A DNA stretch of 64,000 bases from CAMPJM01 sp964440915 (GCA_964440915.1 CAYTTV010000003.1:1-64000), one strand, 5' to 3'. Positions 44,088 through 53,642 are shown, numbered from the stretch's first letter. Translations and numbers: made by a program. The notes: generated from the letters alone by a model not told the origin.

Positions 44088-44846
44088 TTAATCTGAAAAT
44101 TGCAAATATAATGTAATGGTGTTCAAGCTGACCCTTTCTAGGCCCATGTCATACATATTGTCGTTCTTAGCCAAGTTCGTCAGGCCTTTAGAGAACCTAA
44201 TTTCTGGAGAGAACTTGAAAAACTGATTGTATATGTCGACCCCAAAACCAAACTCAACAGCAAAATTTGTATCTTTCAAGCTAAGTTTTTCGCTGCCTTC
44301 TTGGCTGTTCTTCCCTTTAGCCTCAAAGGACGGATTGACCCCTCCAATAAAATACATCCTGGCATTGCCTCGCCTTTCAGATTTATATTTTAACATAAGC
44401 GGAAACTCAATTTGGGTCGCTTCCAATATTTGGCTGGCATTGGCATTTGCCTCAGCATAGCTGTACGCCACTTCGTGCTCATAGAAAACCACTTGAGGCA
44501 GAAAGCGTAAATCAAAATATTCTGTCAGCTTCAAGTTAAGGATAAAGCCCAATGAAAAACCTGGTCGGTACTTCGCTCCAATCGCTGTGACAGAATCCAT
44601 GTTGGGAATAGGTGTCATGAGCGAATCGGTAAAGGCTGGAGAATACCTTATCTTATATCCTGAAACATGGCCTCCAATAAGAAAACCATAGTTTAGCCAT
44701 CTTTCATCAGAATTGGGAAGATTTATCGTTTTTATGTTTTGAGCTTGAGCGTCAAATGCCGAAAAGCCCAAACAAAAAAGTAAGGCAACTGCTAAACCTT
44801 TTGGGCTATATAAATAGAGCTTATGCCAAATGCTAATCTTTTGCAT
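44088..44846 (-). CDS. porT: PorT family outer-membrane beta-barrel protein (type IX secretion)
   Basis: This 252-residue protein has a signal peptide (about residues 1-36, ending FDAQAQ) and alternating beta strands ending in an aromatic terminus (TLYLQFSD). The FFKFSPEIRFSKGLTN segment near the C-terminus and its position directly after ubiE fit PorT, a component required for type IX secretion. Its ATG lies inside ubiE, a 55-bp overlap, so the two are probably translationally coupled unless the true start is further in. The M43 protease in this window is a predicted client of this system. Confidence 0.82.
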   Translation of the reverse strand: MQKISIWHKLYLYSPKGLAVALLFCLGFSAFDAQAQNIKTINLPNSDERWLNYGFLIGGHVSGYKIRYSPAFTDSLMTPIPNMDSVTAIGAKYRPGFSLGFILNLKLTEYFDLRFLPQVVFYEHEVAYSYAEANANASQILEATQIEFPLMLKYKSERRGNARMYFIGGVNPSFEAKGKNSQEGSEKLSLKDTNFAVEFGFGVDIYNQFFKFSPEIRFSKGLTNLAKNDNMYDMGLERVSLNTITLYLQFSD

Positions 44847-45517
44847 CGTGTTTGTTTAAATCCTACCTTTTCTAAAATTTCCAAAAATTGTTTGCCATAA
44901 GGAAACTGTTGAACTGACTCAGGTAAATAGGTGTAAGCAGATTTATCTTTTGATATCAATTTCCCTATTATAGGCAACACAGATTTAAAATAAAAATTAT
45001 AACCCTGTTTTAAGGGGAACCTTTCAGGTTTGGAAAACTCTACAATTACTGTAGTGCCACCGGGCTTCAGAACCCTGTACATATCACTCAAGCCTGCTTC
45101 AAGATTTTCAAAATTCCTTACTCCAAAGGAAACGATAACGGCATCAAACTTATTATCCTCAAACAGAAGCTTTTCGGAGTCGCCGATTTGCAGCTCAATC
45201 TTGTCTTCCAGGCCTTTCTTTTTGATTTTTTCTTTTCCCATAGACAACATGCCTTCAGAAATATCTACACCAATGACTTGGTCGGGGTTTAAAGCCAATG
45301 CCTCTATGGCAAAATCTCCGGTACCGGTGGCAATGTCCAGAATTAATTTAGGCTTATAAGGCTTAAGCATTTTTATGGCCTTCTTTCGCCATAGAATGTC
45401 GATACCTAAACTCAGTACATGATTGAGCAAATCATAGCGTTTGCTAATGTTGTTGAACATTTCCGCTATCTGCTCTTTTTTCCCTTCGGGCTTTTCTTTG
45501 TACGGCACTAGTGTCAT
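44792..45517 (-). CDS. ubiE: Demethylmenaquinone methyltransferase UbiE/MenG
   Basis: I start at the ATG at 45517 (241 residues); a longer frame starts with non-conserved text. Motifs include MFNNISKRYDLLNHVLSLGI near the start, the SAM-binding DIATGTGDFAIE (about residues 61-72) and GVRNFENLEAGL. The enzyme C-methylates demethylmenaquinone in quinone synthesis. It overlaps porT by 55 bp, an order also seen in other Bacteroidota. Confidence 0.94.
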   Translation of the reverse strand: MTLVPYKEKPEGKKEQIAEMFNNISKRYDLLNHVLSLGIDILWRKKAIKMLKPYKPKLILDIATGTGDFAIEALALNPDQVIGVDISEGMLSMGKEKIKKKGLEDKIELQIGDSEKLLFEDNKFDAVIVSFGVRNFENLEAGLSDMYRVLKPGGTTVIVEFSKPERFPLKQGYNFYFKSVLPIIGKLISKDKSAYTYLPESVQQFPYGKQFLEILEKVGFKQTRCKRLAFGISSIYIAQKV

Positions 45518-45801
45518 AGTATTATGGGCATGTGGTCTTCTCGGACAGTAGTCTATCTTAAGCGTGAGCATCACCAACTCTTAGCGATGTTTTTAGCTCG
45601 AGTTTGTAATCCTTACTGCAATATTAAGGCTTTTTTGAAGAGGCTAGTCAATGGCTAGCCAAAATTTACGGAAAGATAATAGGCTACAAGGCCTGATATC
45701 TCTAAGACATAGCAATTGGGGACATTTCAAGGCTACTTTTTTAATCCGATTGTGATCAACTTATAGGCTCAAAGCAAATAGTGCTAATGATGGTATCAGC
45801 A

Positions 45802-47913
45802 CTATTCATCCGCTTTACCCATCACTGGGCTATAATTTCCTATTACTTTGAACTCTACTCTGCGGTTCAGTTCGCGGCCATCTTTTTCGTTGTCATTGGT
45901 TGCGAGGGGTTTTGTGTCACCAAATCCTTTGATGATCAACCTTCTTTCGTCTATGCCTTTATTTATCAAGTACTCCACTACTGCATTTGCACGCTTTCTG
46001 GAAAGCCATAAGTTGTAGTTTTTCCTTCCAATGTTATCTGTATGGCCAGATATTTCTACTTGAATTTTTTCATTTACTGCCATGAGCTGCTCCAACTTGT
46101 TCAGCTCATCATAGGAGTTGATCTTAAAGGTAGCTTTGTCAAAGTCAAAGTAAATATTTCTCAAAACAGATTGATAGCCAGTTTTCAACCGTTCCATTTC
46201 GATGTTACGCTTTATCTCCAATGCGTTGGCTTGGGCTGCAGGCAACTTCATCCTGAAGTTTTTAAACATATAGCCAGATTTTTCAACTGACAGCATATAT
46301 TCAGTCTCTTTCCCTTCGGTTACCTGCATTTGGTAGATGCCTGTAGCCAGTTTCTTTATGCCCACTACTACATTGTCGGATGCCCTGCGGAGCCTTATGG
46401 CTGCGTCTATGGGTTCCCCTGTTTCATAATCTTCAAGATTTACAATCAGGGTTACAGGTTGTAGCAATTCTTTAGGCTCCTCTGTCAATGGTTGTTCCTC
46501 TGGTTCTTTGGCTGCTACCGCTATTTCAGGCTTTTTAGGCTCTTCGTCTCTTCTGATGTCTTCTTTAGCACTAGCTTGCCGCTCCACATCGTCCTCAAGG
46601 TCAGGTATGGTCACCATATAGATGTCAGTATAACCCATGCCGTCGGTGCGTACAGAGGCGTAATAGCCACGTTTACCATCTTTCGTACTCACAAAGTAAA
46701 TGTCGTTGTCGGGGGTATTTATAGGGTAACCCAGATTTACGGGTTTTGTCCACTCTTGCGCTACGCTGTCATACTCAGATTTGAAGATGTCATGACCTCC
46801 CATGCCTTTATGGCCCATGCTACTGAAATAGAGCGTTTTGCCGTCATAGTCAATGAAAGGGCCTTCTTCGTCAAACTCGGTATTGATTACCGGACCTAGG
46901 TTCTTGGATTTTCCCCAGTTGCCCCTTCTGTCCTTTTCACTCACATAAATGTCGATGCCACCGTAGCCTCCTGGCCTATTGCTCGCAAAAAACAGCAATT
47001 GCCTGTCAGGAGATATTGAAACGGAATTTTCCATGAAGCTAGAGTTTATGGCATCACTCAAAGGAACTGGAGGGCTCCATACACCATTTTTTTGCTCGGA
47101 GACCAATATATCCCCTTCGTTTTCGTCACTGTATATGTAAAGTTGTTGACCGTCGGCAGAAAGTGCTAAGTTGGAGTCATGAGAAGGTGTGTTGATCACA
47201 TTTCCGATGTTTTCTGCTCTGCTCCATTTTCCGTCTACTTTTTTTGAAATAAATATATCTTCAAAAGGGATGTTGTCCACATCCACGTTTTCATTCAGGT
47301 TGCCTTCCTTCCTTCGGGAAGTAAAAATCATGATGGTTTCGTCTTCATTCAAAACTGGAGCATAGTCTCTCCATTCGGAGTTGATTTCTGACCCAAGGTT
47401 CACGATAGAAAAATGTGCAGGGTTAGCCATGAATTCCCGCCCATTTTCGCACTCTGCAATCCTTCTTTGCACTTCACTTAATAACACCTTATCCTGACCC
47501 CTGTAGTTCTTATCATTCAACGTTTTGCTTTCGTACATACGATAATAACGCAGGGCATTCTCGAAGTCCATACCTAGATGATAGCCCCTTCCGATAAGGT
47601 AGGTGATGTCATAACGGTAGTTTGGGTCCAGAGAATATACTCTTTCCAGATAGCGTGAAGATCTGTCTTTATTTACGGTCTCCAAGTACAACCTGCCTGC
47701 CATGAAGTTGGCTCGGATGTTATCAGGGTCAAGGTCCGCTGCTTGAACAAAATAATCTCTTGCGATTTCTATCGCTGCCCCTTGTTCTTGGTAGATCTGC
47801 TCGGCAAGCTCTAGATAGGTATTGGCCAGCTCTTTGTCTTCCTCCTGTGCTACTGCTGTGCCTATAGCAAGGATAAAAAGTGCTGCGCCTAAAAAAAGAT
47901 AATTCTTAATCAT
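45802..47913 (-). CDS. OmpA family protein with TPR and PD40 repeats
   Basis: This 703-residue protein has a signal peptide (about 1-22), TPR-like helices (about 25-130) and a PD40/WD40-like propeller region (about 170-420, with LALSADGQQLYIYSD and VSISPDRQLLFFASN). A carboxypeptidase-regulatory-like beta domain follows (about 480-565), then an OmpA peptidoglycan-binding domain (about 585-695) with ISGHTDNIGRKNYNLWLSRKRA-type text. It is likely periplasmic, tethering outer membrane or secretion machinery to the cell wall. Similar proteins support type IX secretion or gliding, but that role here is inference. Confidence 0.9.
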   Translation of the reverse strand: MIKNYLFLGAALFILAIGTAVAQEEDKELANTYLELAEQIYQEQGAAIEIARDYFVQAADLDPDNIRANFMAGRLYLETVNKDRSSRYLERVYSLDPNYRYDITYLIGRGYHLGMDFENALRYYRMYESKTLNDKNYRGQDKVLLSEVQRRIAECENGREFMANPAHFSIVNLGSEINSEWRDYAPVLNEDETIMIFTSRRKEGNLNENVDVDNIPFEDIFISKKVDGKWSRAENIGNVINTPSHDSNLALSADGQQLYIYSDENEGDILVSEQKNGVWSPPVPLSDAINSSFMENSVSISPDRQLLFFASNRPGGYGGIDIYVSEKDRRGNWGKSKNLGPVINTEFDEEGPFIDYDGKTLYFSSMGHKGMGGHDIFKSEYDSVAQEWTKPVNLGYPINTPDNDIYFVSTKDGKRGYYASVRTDGMGYTDIYMVTIPDLEDDVERQASAKEDIRRDEEPKKPEIAVAAKEPEEQPLTEEPKELLQPVTLIVNLEDYETGEPIDAAIRLRRASDNVVVGIKKLATGIYQMQVTEGKETEYMLSVEKSGYMFKNFRMKLPAAQANALEIKRNIEMERLKTGYQSVLRNIYFDFDKATFKINSYDELNKLEQLMAVNEKIQVEISGHTDNIGRKNYNLWLSRKRANAVVEYLINKGIDERRLIIKGFGDTKPLATNDNEKDGRELNRRVEFKVIGNYSPVMGKADE

Positions 47914-48534
47914 AATAGACTGATATTAACAAGCATAACGAAGTGACGTAGTAAAGAAAACCGTCAAAAAACACACATTTAAATCTCTTGAGGGAAAAAC
48001 TGAAACCCATTAACATTCCTAAAATTAAAGAATGTTGTTATTTATCTATTCAAATATAAAATAAAAACATATAGGTGAAAATTAAAGGGTTACCTCTACA
48101 TCATCCGATGCTTTAATCTTATGTAAGTTTGCTTTTAGTTATCAAACATTTAACATTTTTTTTCCTTTTTAGAGGACATTAGGCCTTTAGAATAAAGATA
48201 ATCGAATCTAACGGAGTTAATACAATATCTAATTTCAACGAATGTAAATGGATGTCTACGATTAAAAGTAACAAAAAAAGTCCAATAAAGACATGTTGGT
48301 TGTATCTGTGACCTTTGAAAGCTATTTTTAATTGCTGAAGGGAATATAAATGGAGGATCAGCGGAAAAGAAAATTTAAAAACTTATTTTTGTCCATCAAA
48401 AATGGTGAAGGAAAAATATCGTGTGTAAGTTATTCAGATAAATTATTCTGGCACGACAGCCCTTTGTCTGGCAGATCGCTGCTTTTTCACCATGATTGTA
48501 TAAATAAAATGGTCACTTTAACTTATACTTTGGT
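47914..48534. other. Divergent intergenic region between the OmpA and EngB genes
   Basis: This 621-bp region is AT-rich. It holds TATATTTG on the minus strand at 48051-48058, a good match to the Bacteroidota -7 box, suiting the OmpA-family gene with a leader of about 130 nt. TAAGTTTG on the plus strand at 48124-48131 is a second match. A 62-codon frame at 48350-48538 overlaps the engB start by 4 bp. It begins MEDQRKRKFKNLF and might be a small real gene, but I recognise no family. Confidence 0.4.
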
Positions 48535-49134
48535 ATGAGCATCGTCAAAGCAGAATTTTTAATAAGCAATACGGATTACCAAAAGTGCCCAGCCCCTGAT
48601 AAACCTGAGTATGCTTTTATAGGCAGGTCGAATGTGGGCAAGTCATCCTTGATCAACATGCTTACCAACAACCAAAAGCTTGCAAAAACTTCTGGAAAAC
48701 CAGGGAAGACACAGCTCATAAATCATTTCATCATCAACAATGCATGGTATTTGGTTGATTTGCCGGGTTACGGTTGGGCAAAGGTAAGCAAGCAGTCGCG
48801 CGAGGAATGGGATAAAATGATCAGGCAATACATATTGCATCGCCCTAATTTGTACTGCATCTTTGTTTTGATAGACTCACGTTTGGAGCCTCAAAAAATC
48901 GACCTCGAATTTCTTGCTTGGCTAGGAGAAAATGGTGTGCCGCTTGCTATCATATTTACCAAGGCTGACAAGCAGTCTCAGAGCAAGACAAAGCAAAATA
49001 TTGAGAATTTTGAAAACGCCATGAAGGAAACATGGGAAGCTGTACCTGATATGTTTGTAACCTCCTCAGCAAATAAGACAGGAAGGGAAGATGTATTGGA
49101 ATATATCAATAAAATAAACGAACAGGCCGAATAA
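48535..49134 (+). CDS. engB: Ribosome biogenesis GTP-binding protein EngB (YihA/YsxC)
   Basis: This 199-residue GTPase has the P-loop GRSNVGKSS (about residues 31-39), DLPGYGWA (G3, about 77-84) and TKAD (G4, about 142-145). EngB acts in late assembly of the large ribosomal subunit. The ATG at 48535 gives the usual N-terminus with AEFLISNTDYQKCP. Confidence 0.94.
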   Translation: MSIVKAEFLISNTDYQKCPAPDKPEYAFIGRSNVGKSSLINMLTNNQKLAKTSGKPGKTQLINHFIINNAWYLVDLPGYGWAKVSKQSREEWDKMIRQYILHRPNLYCIFVLIDSRLEPQKIDLEFLAWLGENGVPLAIIFTKADKQSQSKTKQNIENFENAMKETWEAVPDMFVTSSANKTGREDVLEYINKINEQAE

Positions 49135-49234
49135 TTTAACTCGAGCCATTGGAATAAGCTTTAAGTCCGATATTTTTGGGACAATAAACAACAATTGGAC
49201 AATAAAAGACTTACTAAAAAATAACTTAACTCTT

Positions 49235-49669
49235 ATGGAACTAAGCGAAATAGCCTCTATTGCTGGGAAAGGTGGACTATACAAGATCTCGAAACCGATG
49301 CGTTCTGGGGTGGTTGTTGAATCTATGGATGAAAAGAAGCTGAAAATGGTAGCGGGAGCCCACAATAGGATTTCGATTCTGAAAGAAATCTCTATATACA
49401 CCAACGACCAAGAAGGGTCTATACCCCTCCAAGAAGTCCTTCAAAAAATATACGAGGAGTTTGACAACGACCTTGGCGTCAACAGTAGTGCCAATCCTGA
49501 AGAGCTAAAGGCATTTATGAAGCATGTTGTGCCACAATATGATCAAAGTAGGGTATATGTTTCGGATATAAAAAAGCTGGTAAGCTGGTACAATATATTG
49601 TATAAAGAAGCGCCAGAAGTGCTTAAGCCCCAAGAAAAGGAGGAAGAGGAAAAAGAAAGTAACGGGTAG
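49235..49669 (+). CDS. DUF5606 domain protein
   Basis: This 144-residue acidic cytoplasmic protein matches DUF5606, a family restricted to Bacteroidota. The N-terminus ELSEIASIAGKGGLYKISKP is the family signature, followed by a helical part with KAFMKHVVPQYDQSRVYVSD. The function is unknown. It lies 100 bp after engB in the same direction and is followed by a strong terminator. Confidence 0.85.
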   Translation: MELSEIASIAGKGGLYKISKPMRSGVVVESMDEKKLKMVAGAHNRISILKEISIYTNDQEGSIPLQEVLQKIYEEFDNDLGVNSSANPEELKAFMKHVVPQYDQSRVYVSDIKKLVSWYNILYKEAPEVLKPQEKEEEEKESNG

Positions 49670-49762
49670 AAATAGCAAGATGGATCTCGGCCCAATTGGC
49701 TGTATTATTTGGAACGTTTTGACTGCCAATATGATCTTTGATCCTTATCCTAGTAAAAAATC

Positions 49763-49800
49763 AAGATAGCCTCTTCAAAATTCCGAAGAGGCTATCTTTT
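49763..49800 (+). terminator. Intrinsic terminator after the DUF5606 gene
   Basis: AAGATAGCCTCTTC (49763-49776) pairs perfectly with GAAGAGGCTATCTT (49785-49798), followed by TT. It may serve both this gene and the convergent minus-strand gene downstream. Confidence 0.85.
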
Positions 49801-49842
49801 AATAGTCTTTAGTTACAGGAGCACAAGCACAAGTGAGTCGAT

Positions 49843-50640
49843 TTATTCATCGTCACCTGTAGCGTGTCGCTGCCGTTCTCCATGGCGTGCATTATCTTTG
49901 CGTTTATATGAATGCCTGGCAAATTCATCTTCCTTCTGCCTTCTTTTGTTATATGTTCTTCTTTCTTCGCTAATATCTGAAGCAGTATCCCATGGTCTTG
50001 CTCCTTGATCCTGCTTTCTCCTTACTTTACTGTCATCATAGTCATGGTCGCCATAGCGATCATCCTCTATTTCATCGCCCCAAAAGTTCTGTCGCGCCGG
50101 AGAAAAATTAGGATCTCGATGCCCGGACGGCACTTCGCCACGCGCCTTGCCCAACTTTCCCTGTCGGACATTTTCGCGATATTCTGTATGTTTCGAAGAC
50201 GGCGTACCTCCGTATGGTTTCTGATTTTCAGGTGCATTCATTTTTTGCTGCCTTTCCCTTGCCAAAGCCTCACGCTCTTCCCGTGTACTGGCTCTGCCAG
50301 GATATATGCTGCTTAGCCCCTCAGACATGGATTGGGGCTGGTCAAAGTCGTCATCATTAGTCTCATTGATCTCTTGATGATCTATATATTCCGCATTAGC
50401 ATCATTGGTGCCACTTTCCTCTAGTATTTCGTCTTCCGCATGGGAGGAGTTTGCAGGAGGAGACTTTCCTTCGCTAGCTTCTTTATCGCCGTGATGCTTA
50501 TGTGCCTGTTTTTGAGGCTCCCAAGTAGGCGATTGTTCACTGAAGGCTTCTCTCATATTCTGCGAGATTTTTTCTTTAGTACCCTTATTTTCATGGTTTT
50601 CACTAGAGCGGTTTGTTTTTTCTTTATCACTTATTTTCAT
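49843..50640 (-). CDS. Highly charged, probably disordered hydrophilic protein
   Basis: This 265-residue protein has almost no hydrophobic residues and is rich in Glu, Asp, Lys, Arg, Ser, Asn and His. It has an acidic middle (NETNDDDFDQ, about residues 91-100), RASTREEREALARERQQK (about 115-132) and a basic C-terminus with repeated RRK/KRR/KRK clusters. No domain or signal peptide is seen. Codon use looks normal, and the single long frame argues it is real. It could be a stress or desiccation-type protein, which is speculation. Confidence 0.65.
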   Translation of the reverse strand: MKISDKEKTNRSSENHENKGTKEKISQNMREAFSEQSPTWEPQKQAHKHHGDKEASEGKSPPANSSHAEDEILEESGTNDANAEYIDHQEINETNDDDFDQPQSMSEGLSSIYPGRASTREEREALARERQQKMNAPENQKPYGGTPSSKHTEYRENVRQGKLGKARGEVPSGHRDPNFSPARQNFWGDEIEDDRYGDHDYDDSKVRRKQDQGARPWDTASDISEERRTYNKRRQKEDEFARHSYKRKDNARHGERQRHATGDDE

Positions 50641-50896
50641 GGCGTTTGTCTCGTTTTAATGTTCTTATTATTATTTATCAATAAATTTGTTATGGCATAT
50701 TGTGCGATCTTAAAGGCTTATTTCTGTTGTTTATTGTTGCTATAAAAACACGAAATGGTATCAATTGTTTAGATGAATAATTAATATAGAAGCACTAAAC
50801 AAGACAATGTAAAGAACCAAAACGGGTAATGTTTCTTAAGATGAGTCATTTGTGTTGGGCATTATGTAAATTTGTGCCGCTACAGGTACAGGATTT

Positions 50897-51427
50897 ATGA
50901 CTTACTTATATTTAAAAGCACTGCATATAATATTTGTCGTTACTTGGTTTTCAGGACTGTTCTATATCGTCAGGCTTTTTATTTATCATGTAGAGGCTTT
51001 GGAAAAAAGCTCAGCAGAAAGGAATGTACTTGTGCCGCAATACCAACTGATGGCGCGGCGGCTATGGTATGCTATTACTTGGCCTTCTGCAGTACTCACA
51101 ATAGTGCTTGGTTCTAGTTTATTGTATTACTACGTAAGTAATGTGCCTTTGTGGCTTTGGATAAAACTAGGCTTCGTATTGGGGCTATTCTTATATCAAT
51201 TGGCATGTCATAAGATATTCTTGGAATTACAACGGGACAAAATACGCTATACAGGGCAGCAATTGAGGTTGTGGAATGAAGTAGCTACGCTGTTCCTTTT
51301 CAGTATTGTGTTTTTGGTAATTTTGAAAAGTGCCATGGATATGCTGTGGGGAATTTTAGGTCTTTTTGGTTTAATGGTCCTTTTGATGGCAGCAATTCAT
51401 GCTTATAAACGCTTTAGAAAAAAATAA
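50897..51427 (+). CDS. hemJ: HemJ/CopD family membrane protein (protoporphyrinogen IX oxidase-like)
   Basis: This 176-residue protein with four to five transmembrane helices starts with LKALHIIFVVTWFSGLFYIV, the HemJ (UPF0093) signature with the conserved histidine (about residue 10). A later RLWNEVATLFLFSIVFLV segment also fits. HemJ oxidises protoporphyrinogen IX in heme synthesis. The SCO and cytochrome c genes follow within 12 bp, so the cluster joins heme synthesis to heme-copper respiration. A generic CopD assignment is the alternative. Confidence 0.85.
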   Translation: MTYLYLKALHIIFVVTWFSGLFYIVRLFIYHVEALEKSSAERNVLVPQYQLMARRLWYAITWPSAVLTIVLGSSLLYYYVSNVPLWLWIKLGFVLGLFLYQLACHKIFLELQRDKIRYTGQQLRLWNEVATLFLFSIVFLVILKSAMDMLWGILGLFGLMVLLMAAIHAYKRFRKK

Positions 51428-51438
51428 ATGATAATAAC

Positions 51439-52119
51439 ATGTATTTTCAGACAAACAATAAGTGGGTAGGGCAGATAAAGCATTTGTTGATAATAAGTGC
51501 GGTGATTTTATTGGTAAGTGGCTGCAACGCTAAAGAGCCTGATGAAAGATTGCCAATACTGGGTCGGAAGGAAGTGCAGGTCAAGATGGTAGATGGTAAA
51601 GAAGTTTTGGATACCATATATCACACCATTGGAGATTTTAGCTTTGTCAACCAAGATAGTATTGTGATCACACAAGAGGATTTTAAGGGCAAGGTTTACG
51701 TAGCTGATTTTTTCTTTACTTCATGTCCTACGATTTGCCCTGTCATGAAATCGCAGATGCTCCGTGTATATCAGGCTTTTCTTGATAATGACGCAGTAGT
51801 TCTTTTGTCACATACTATCGATCCAGAATATGATACCGTGGCATTATTAAAAGATTATGCGGAGAGGCTAGGTGTGGAAGATCATGCAAAATGGCATTTT
51901 GTGACCGGAGCGAAGGAGGATATTTATGGGATTGGTCAAGGTGAGTATATGGTGACAGCCATGGAAGATGAAGACGAGCCAGGTGGCTTTCTGCATAGCG
52001 GTGCCTTTATCCTGGTGGATAAGAACCGCCGTGTGCGCGGCATATACGATGGAACAAAAGAGTTAGAGGTCAATAAACTTATCAAGGATATTCCAAGGCT
52101 ATTAGAAGAAGCAAACTAG
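51439..52119 (+). CDS. SCO1/SenC family copper chaperone
   Basis: This 226-residue protein has a membrane or lipoprotein-type N-terminus (hydrophobic around 17-30, ending VSGCN). The thioredoxin-like domain carries the copper-binding CPTIC motif in FFTSCPTICPVM (about residues 94-105) and the distal histidine in FLHSGAF. SCO proteins deliver copper to the CuA centre of cytochrome oxidase. It is the middle gene of a three-gene unit with hemJ and cytochrome c, and its stop codon abuts the next start. Confidence 0.92.
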   Translation: MYFQTNNKWVGQIKHLLIISAVILLVSGCNAKEPDERLPILGRKEVQVKMVDGKEVLDTIYHTIGDFSFVNQDSIVITQEDFKGKVYVADFFFTSCPTICPVMKSQMLRVYQAFLDNDAVVLLSHTIDPEYDTVALLKDYAERLGVEDHAKWHFVTGAKEDIYGIGQGEYMVTAMEDEDEPGGFLHSGAFILVDKNRRVRGIYDGTKELEVNKLIKDIPRLLEEAN

Positions 52120-52566
52120 ATGACAAAAATTAATATATGTATTGCGCTACTCGTGGTAGTAATGGTCTGGGGTTGTAATGAGAGTGCCAAAGACGATCAA
52201 GAGTTTACAAGAAGGGAAAGAATTGAGCTAAGGCAATATTATGTGATGGGAGAAAGGCTGTATGCACAACATTGCAGCAACTGCCATATGCCTAATGGCG
52301 AGGGGCTGGGGAGACTCATTCCACCTTTAAAGGGAACCGATTTCATGGAGAGAGATTCATTGCTGGCCTGTATCATAAAAAATGGCATAAGTGGAGAGAT
52401 TGCAGTAAATGGCGTGATATACAACCAACCGATGCCCGGCATCTCTCAACTGACAAATCTTGAAATAGCACAAATCAGTGCGTATCTCTACAAAGAATTT
52501 TTTGATGAAGATGTATTGCTAAAACCCAGCGCTATTGAAAAGATGCTTTTAGCATGCGAACCCTAG
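52120..52566 (+). CDS. Class I cytochrome c, lipoprotein
   Basis: This 148-residue protein has a lipoprotein-type signal (WGC, Cys19) and one heme motif CSNCH (52-56). A downstream methionine in NQPMPGI is the likely axial ligand. It is a periplasmic electron carrier. It follows the SCO gene with no gap, so it is probably co-translated and may serve the oxidase that SCO matures. Confidence 0.9.
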   Translation: MTKINICIALLVVVMVWGCNESAKDDQEFTRRERIELRQYYVMGERLYAQHCSNCHMPNGEGLGRLIPPLKGTDFMERDSLLACIIKNGISGEIAVNGVIYNQPMPGISQLTNLEIAQISAYLYKEFFDEDVLLKPSAIEKMLLACEP

Positions 52567-52572
52567 CAGGCT

Positions 52573-53022
52573 TTATTGCACCTCCTCTAGGAAAACCGTG
52601 GCTTGATCTTGGGCAGAGAGCATCTTTTCTTTCACTTTCATTATTTTCTTCTTCTCCTCTTCCAAATAGTTCATGGTTTCCTCATGAGTCATATTTTCTA
52701 TATTAGGATTGAACTTCCGCATCCAGTTCATCATAGCTTCATTGGCTTCTTCAAGATAAGCAGAAAGTTCATTGGCTTCATGACTAGTGCTGTCTTTGCC
52801 CTTTACTTTTTTATTCATAGCCATTAGCTCCCCCATCAGCGGCATTACTTCGTCATGGATTGCCATCACCTCTTTATATAAAATATTCTCCTTTTCAGCC
52901 TCGCTAGAAGCCTCTTCTTTTACTTCAGAGCTATCTTTGCTGGATTCCTTTTGTTCTTTGTTCTGGCAAGAGAACACGGTAACCGCATGAATTAAGGTTA
53001 GGATAAAAACAATATGCTTCAT
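52573..53022 (-). CDS. Putative lipoprotein with acidic helical body
   Basis: This 149-residue protein has a lipobox (TVFSC, Cys19) followed by a Glu/Lys/Ser-rich stretch (about 22-45) and long charged helices with MMNWMRKFNPNIENMTHEETMNYLEEEKKKI. This resembles the small Bacteroidota lipoproteins sometimes labelled viral A-type inclusion protein. Function unknown. It converges with the cytochrome c gene across 6 bp. Confidence 0.7.
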   Translation of the reverse strand: MKHIVFILTLIHAVTVFSCQNKEQKESSKDSSEVKEEASSEAEKENILYKEVMAIHDEVMPLMGELMAMNKKVKGKDSTSHEANELSAYLEEANEAMMNWMRKFNPNIENMTHEETMNYLEEEKKKIMKVKEKMLSAQDQATVFLEEVQ

Positions 53023-53168
53023 AGAGTAGTAGTTGGATGGTTTACTGTTATAAAAATAAGCATTGCTAGTCTTTAATTCAATAAAGGGGGAGTATTAATA
53101 GAATCTGGGTGCGAGGAGGTAAAGAAAAGCTGTACTTTTGAAATGCTACTTTGGTTCTGGTAGATCCT

Positions 53169-53570
53169 TCAACTTAGCAGTTGCTGTAGCTTTTCTTCGT
53201 TGAGTGGCTTTACAATATAGCCTTTCACATTAAATGCAGACGCTCTTTCATGATCCTTAGAATTGTTGGAAGAGCTCAGCATGACAACAGGAATATTGTT
53301 ACATATGTCTGCTCGCTTTGAATAGGCCTCGAGAAACTCGAATCCATCCATAATCGGCATATTGATGTCGAGCAGAATAAGCTCAGGGCATTGCCCATCT
53401 TCCTTGTTTTCCTGTATAGAGCAGTGATGGATGAGATGAGAAAGCGCGTCTTCACCATTTGTGGCCACATCCACGCCTTCTGAGATATTCATGTCAGCGA
53501 TAATCATAGAAGTGAGCAGATTGCTTGTTTCGTCATCATCCACCAATAAGATTCTTTTGAATTTTTTCAT
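53169..53570 (-). CDS. Single-domain response regulator (CheY-like)
   Basis: This 133-residue receiver domain has the acidic pocket LLVDDDE (about residues 8-14), the phospho-acceptor aspartate in LILLDINMP (about 64-72), the Ser in VVMLSSS and the lysine in YIVKPL. It has no output domain. No histidine kinase is adjacent, so its partner is elsewhere. It could be chemotaxis-like or a relay protein. Confidence 0.92.
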   Translation of the reverse strand: MKKFKRILLVDDDETSNLLTSMIIADMNISEGVDVATNGEDALSHLIHHCSIQENKEDGQCPELILLDINMPIMDGFEFLEAYSKRADICNNIPVVMLSSSNNSKDHERASAFNVKGYIVKPLNEEKLQQLLS

Positions 53571-53642
53571 TATATGTAAAAATTAGGAACACATACTAGC
53601 TTAAAAAAAACCTCCTGAACAGTTCAGTAACTTTGATGGAAG

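Noticed and set aside
48350..48538. 62-codon frame overlapping the engB start by 4 bp
   Set aside because: No family recognised and no clear ribosome binding site. Mentioned within the intergenic entry rather than called as a gene.
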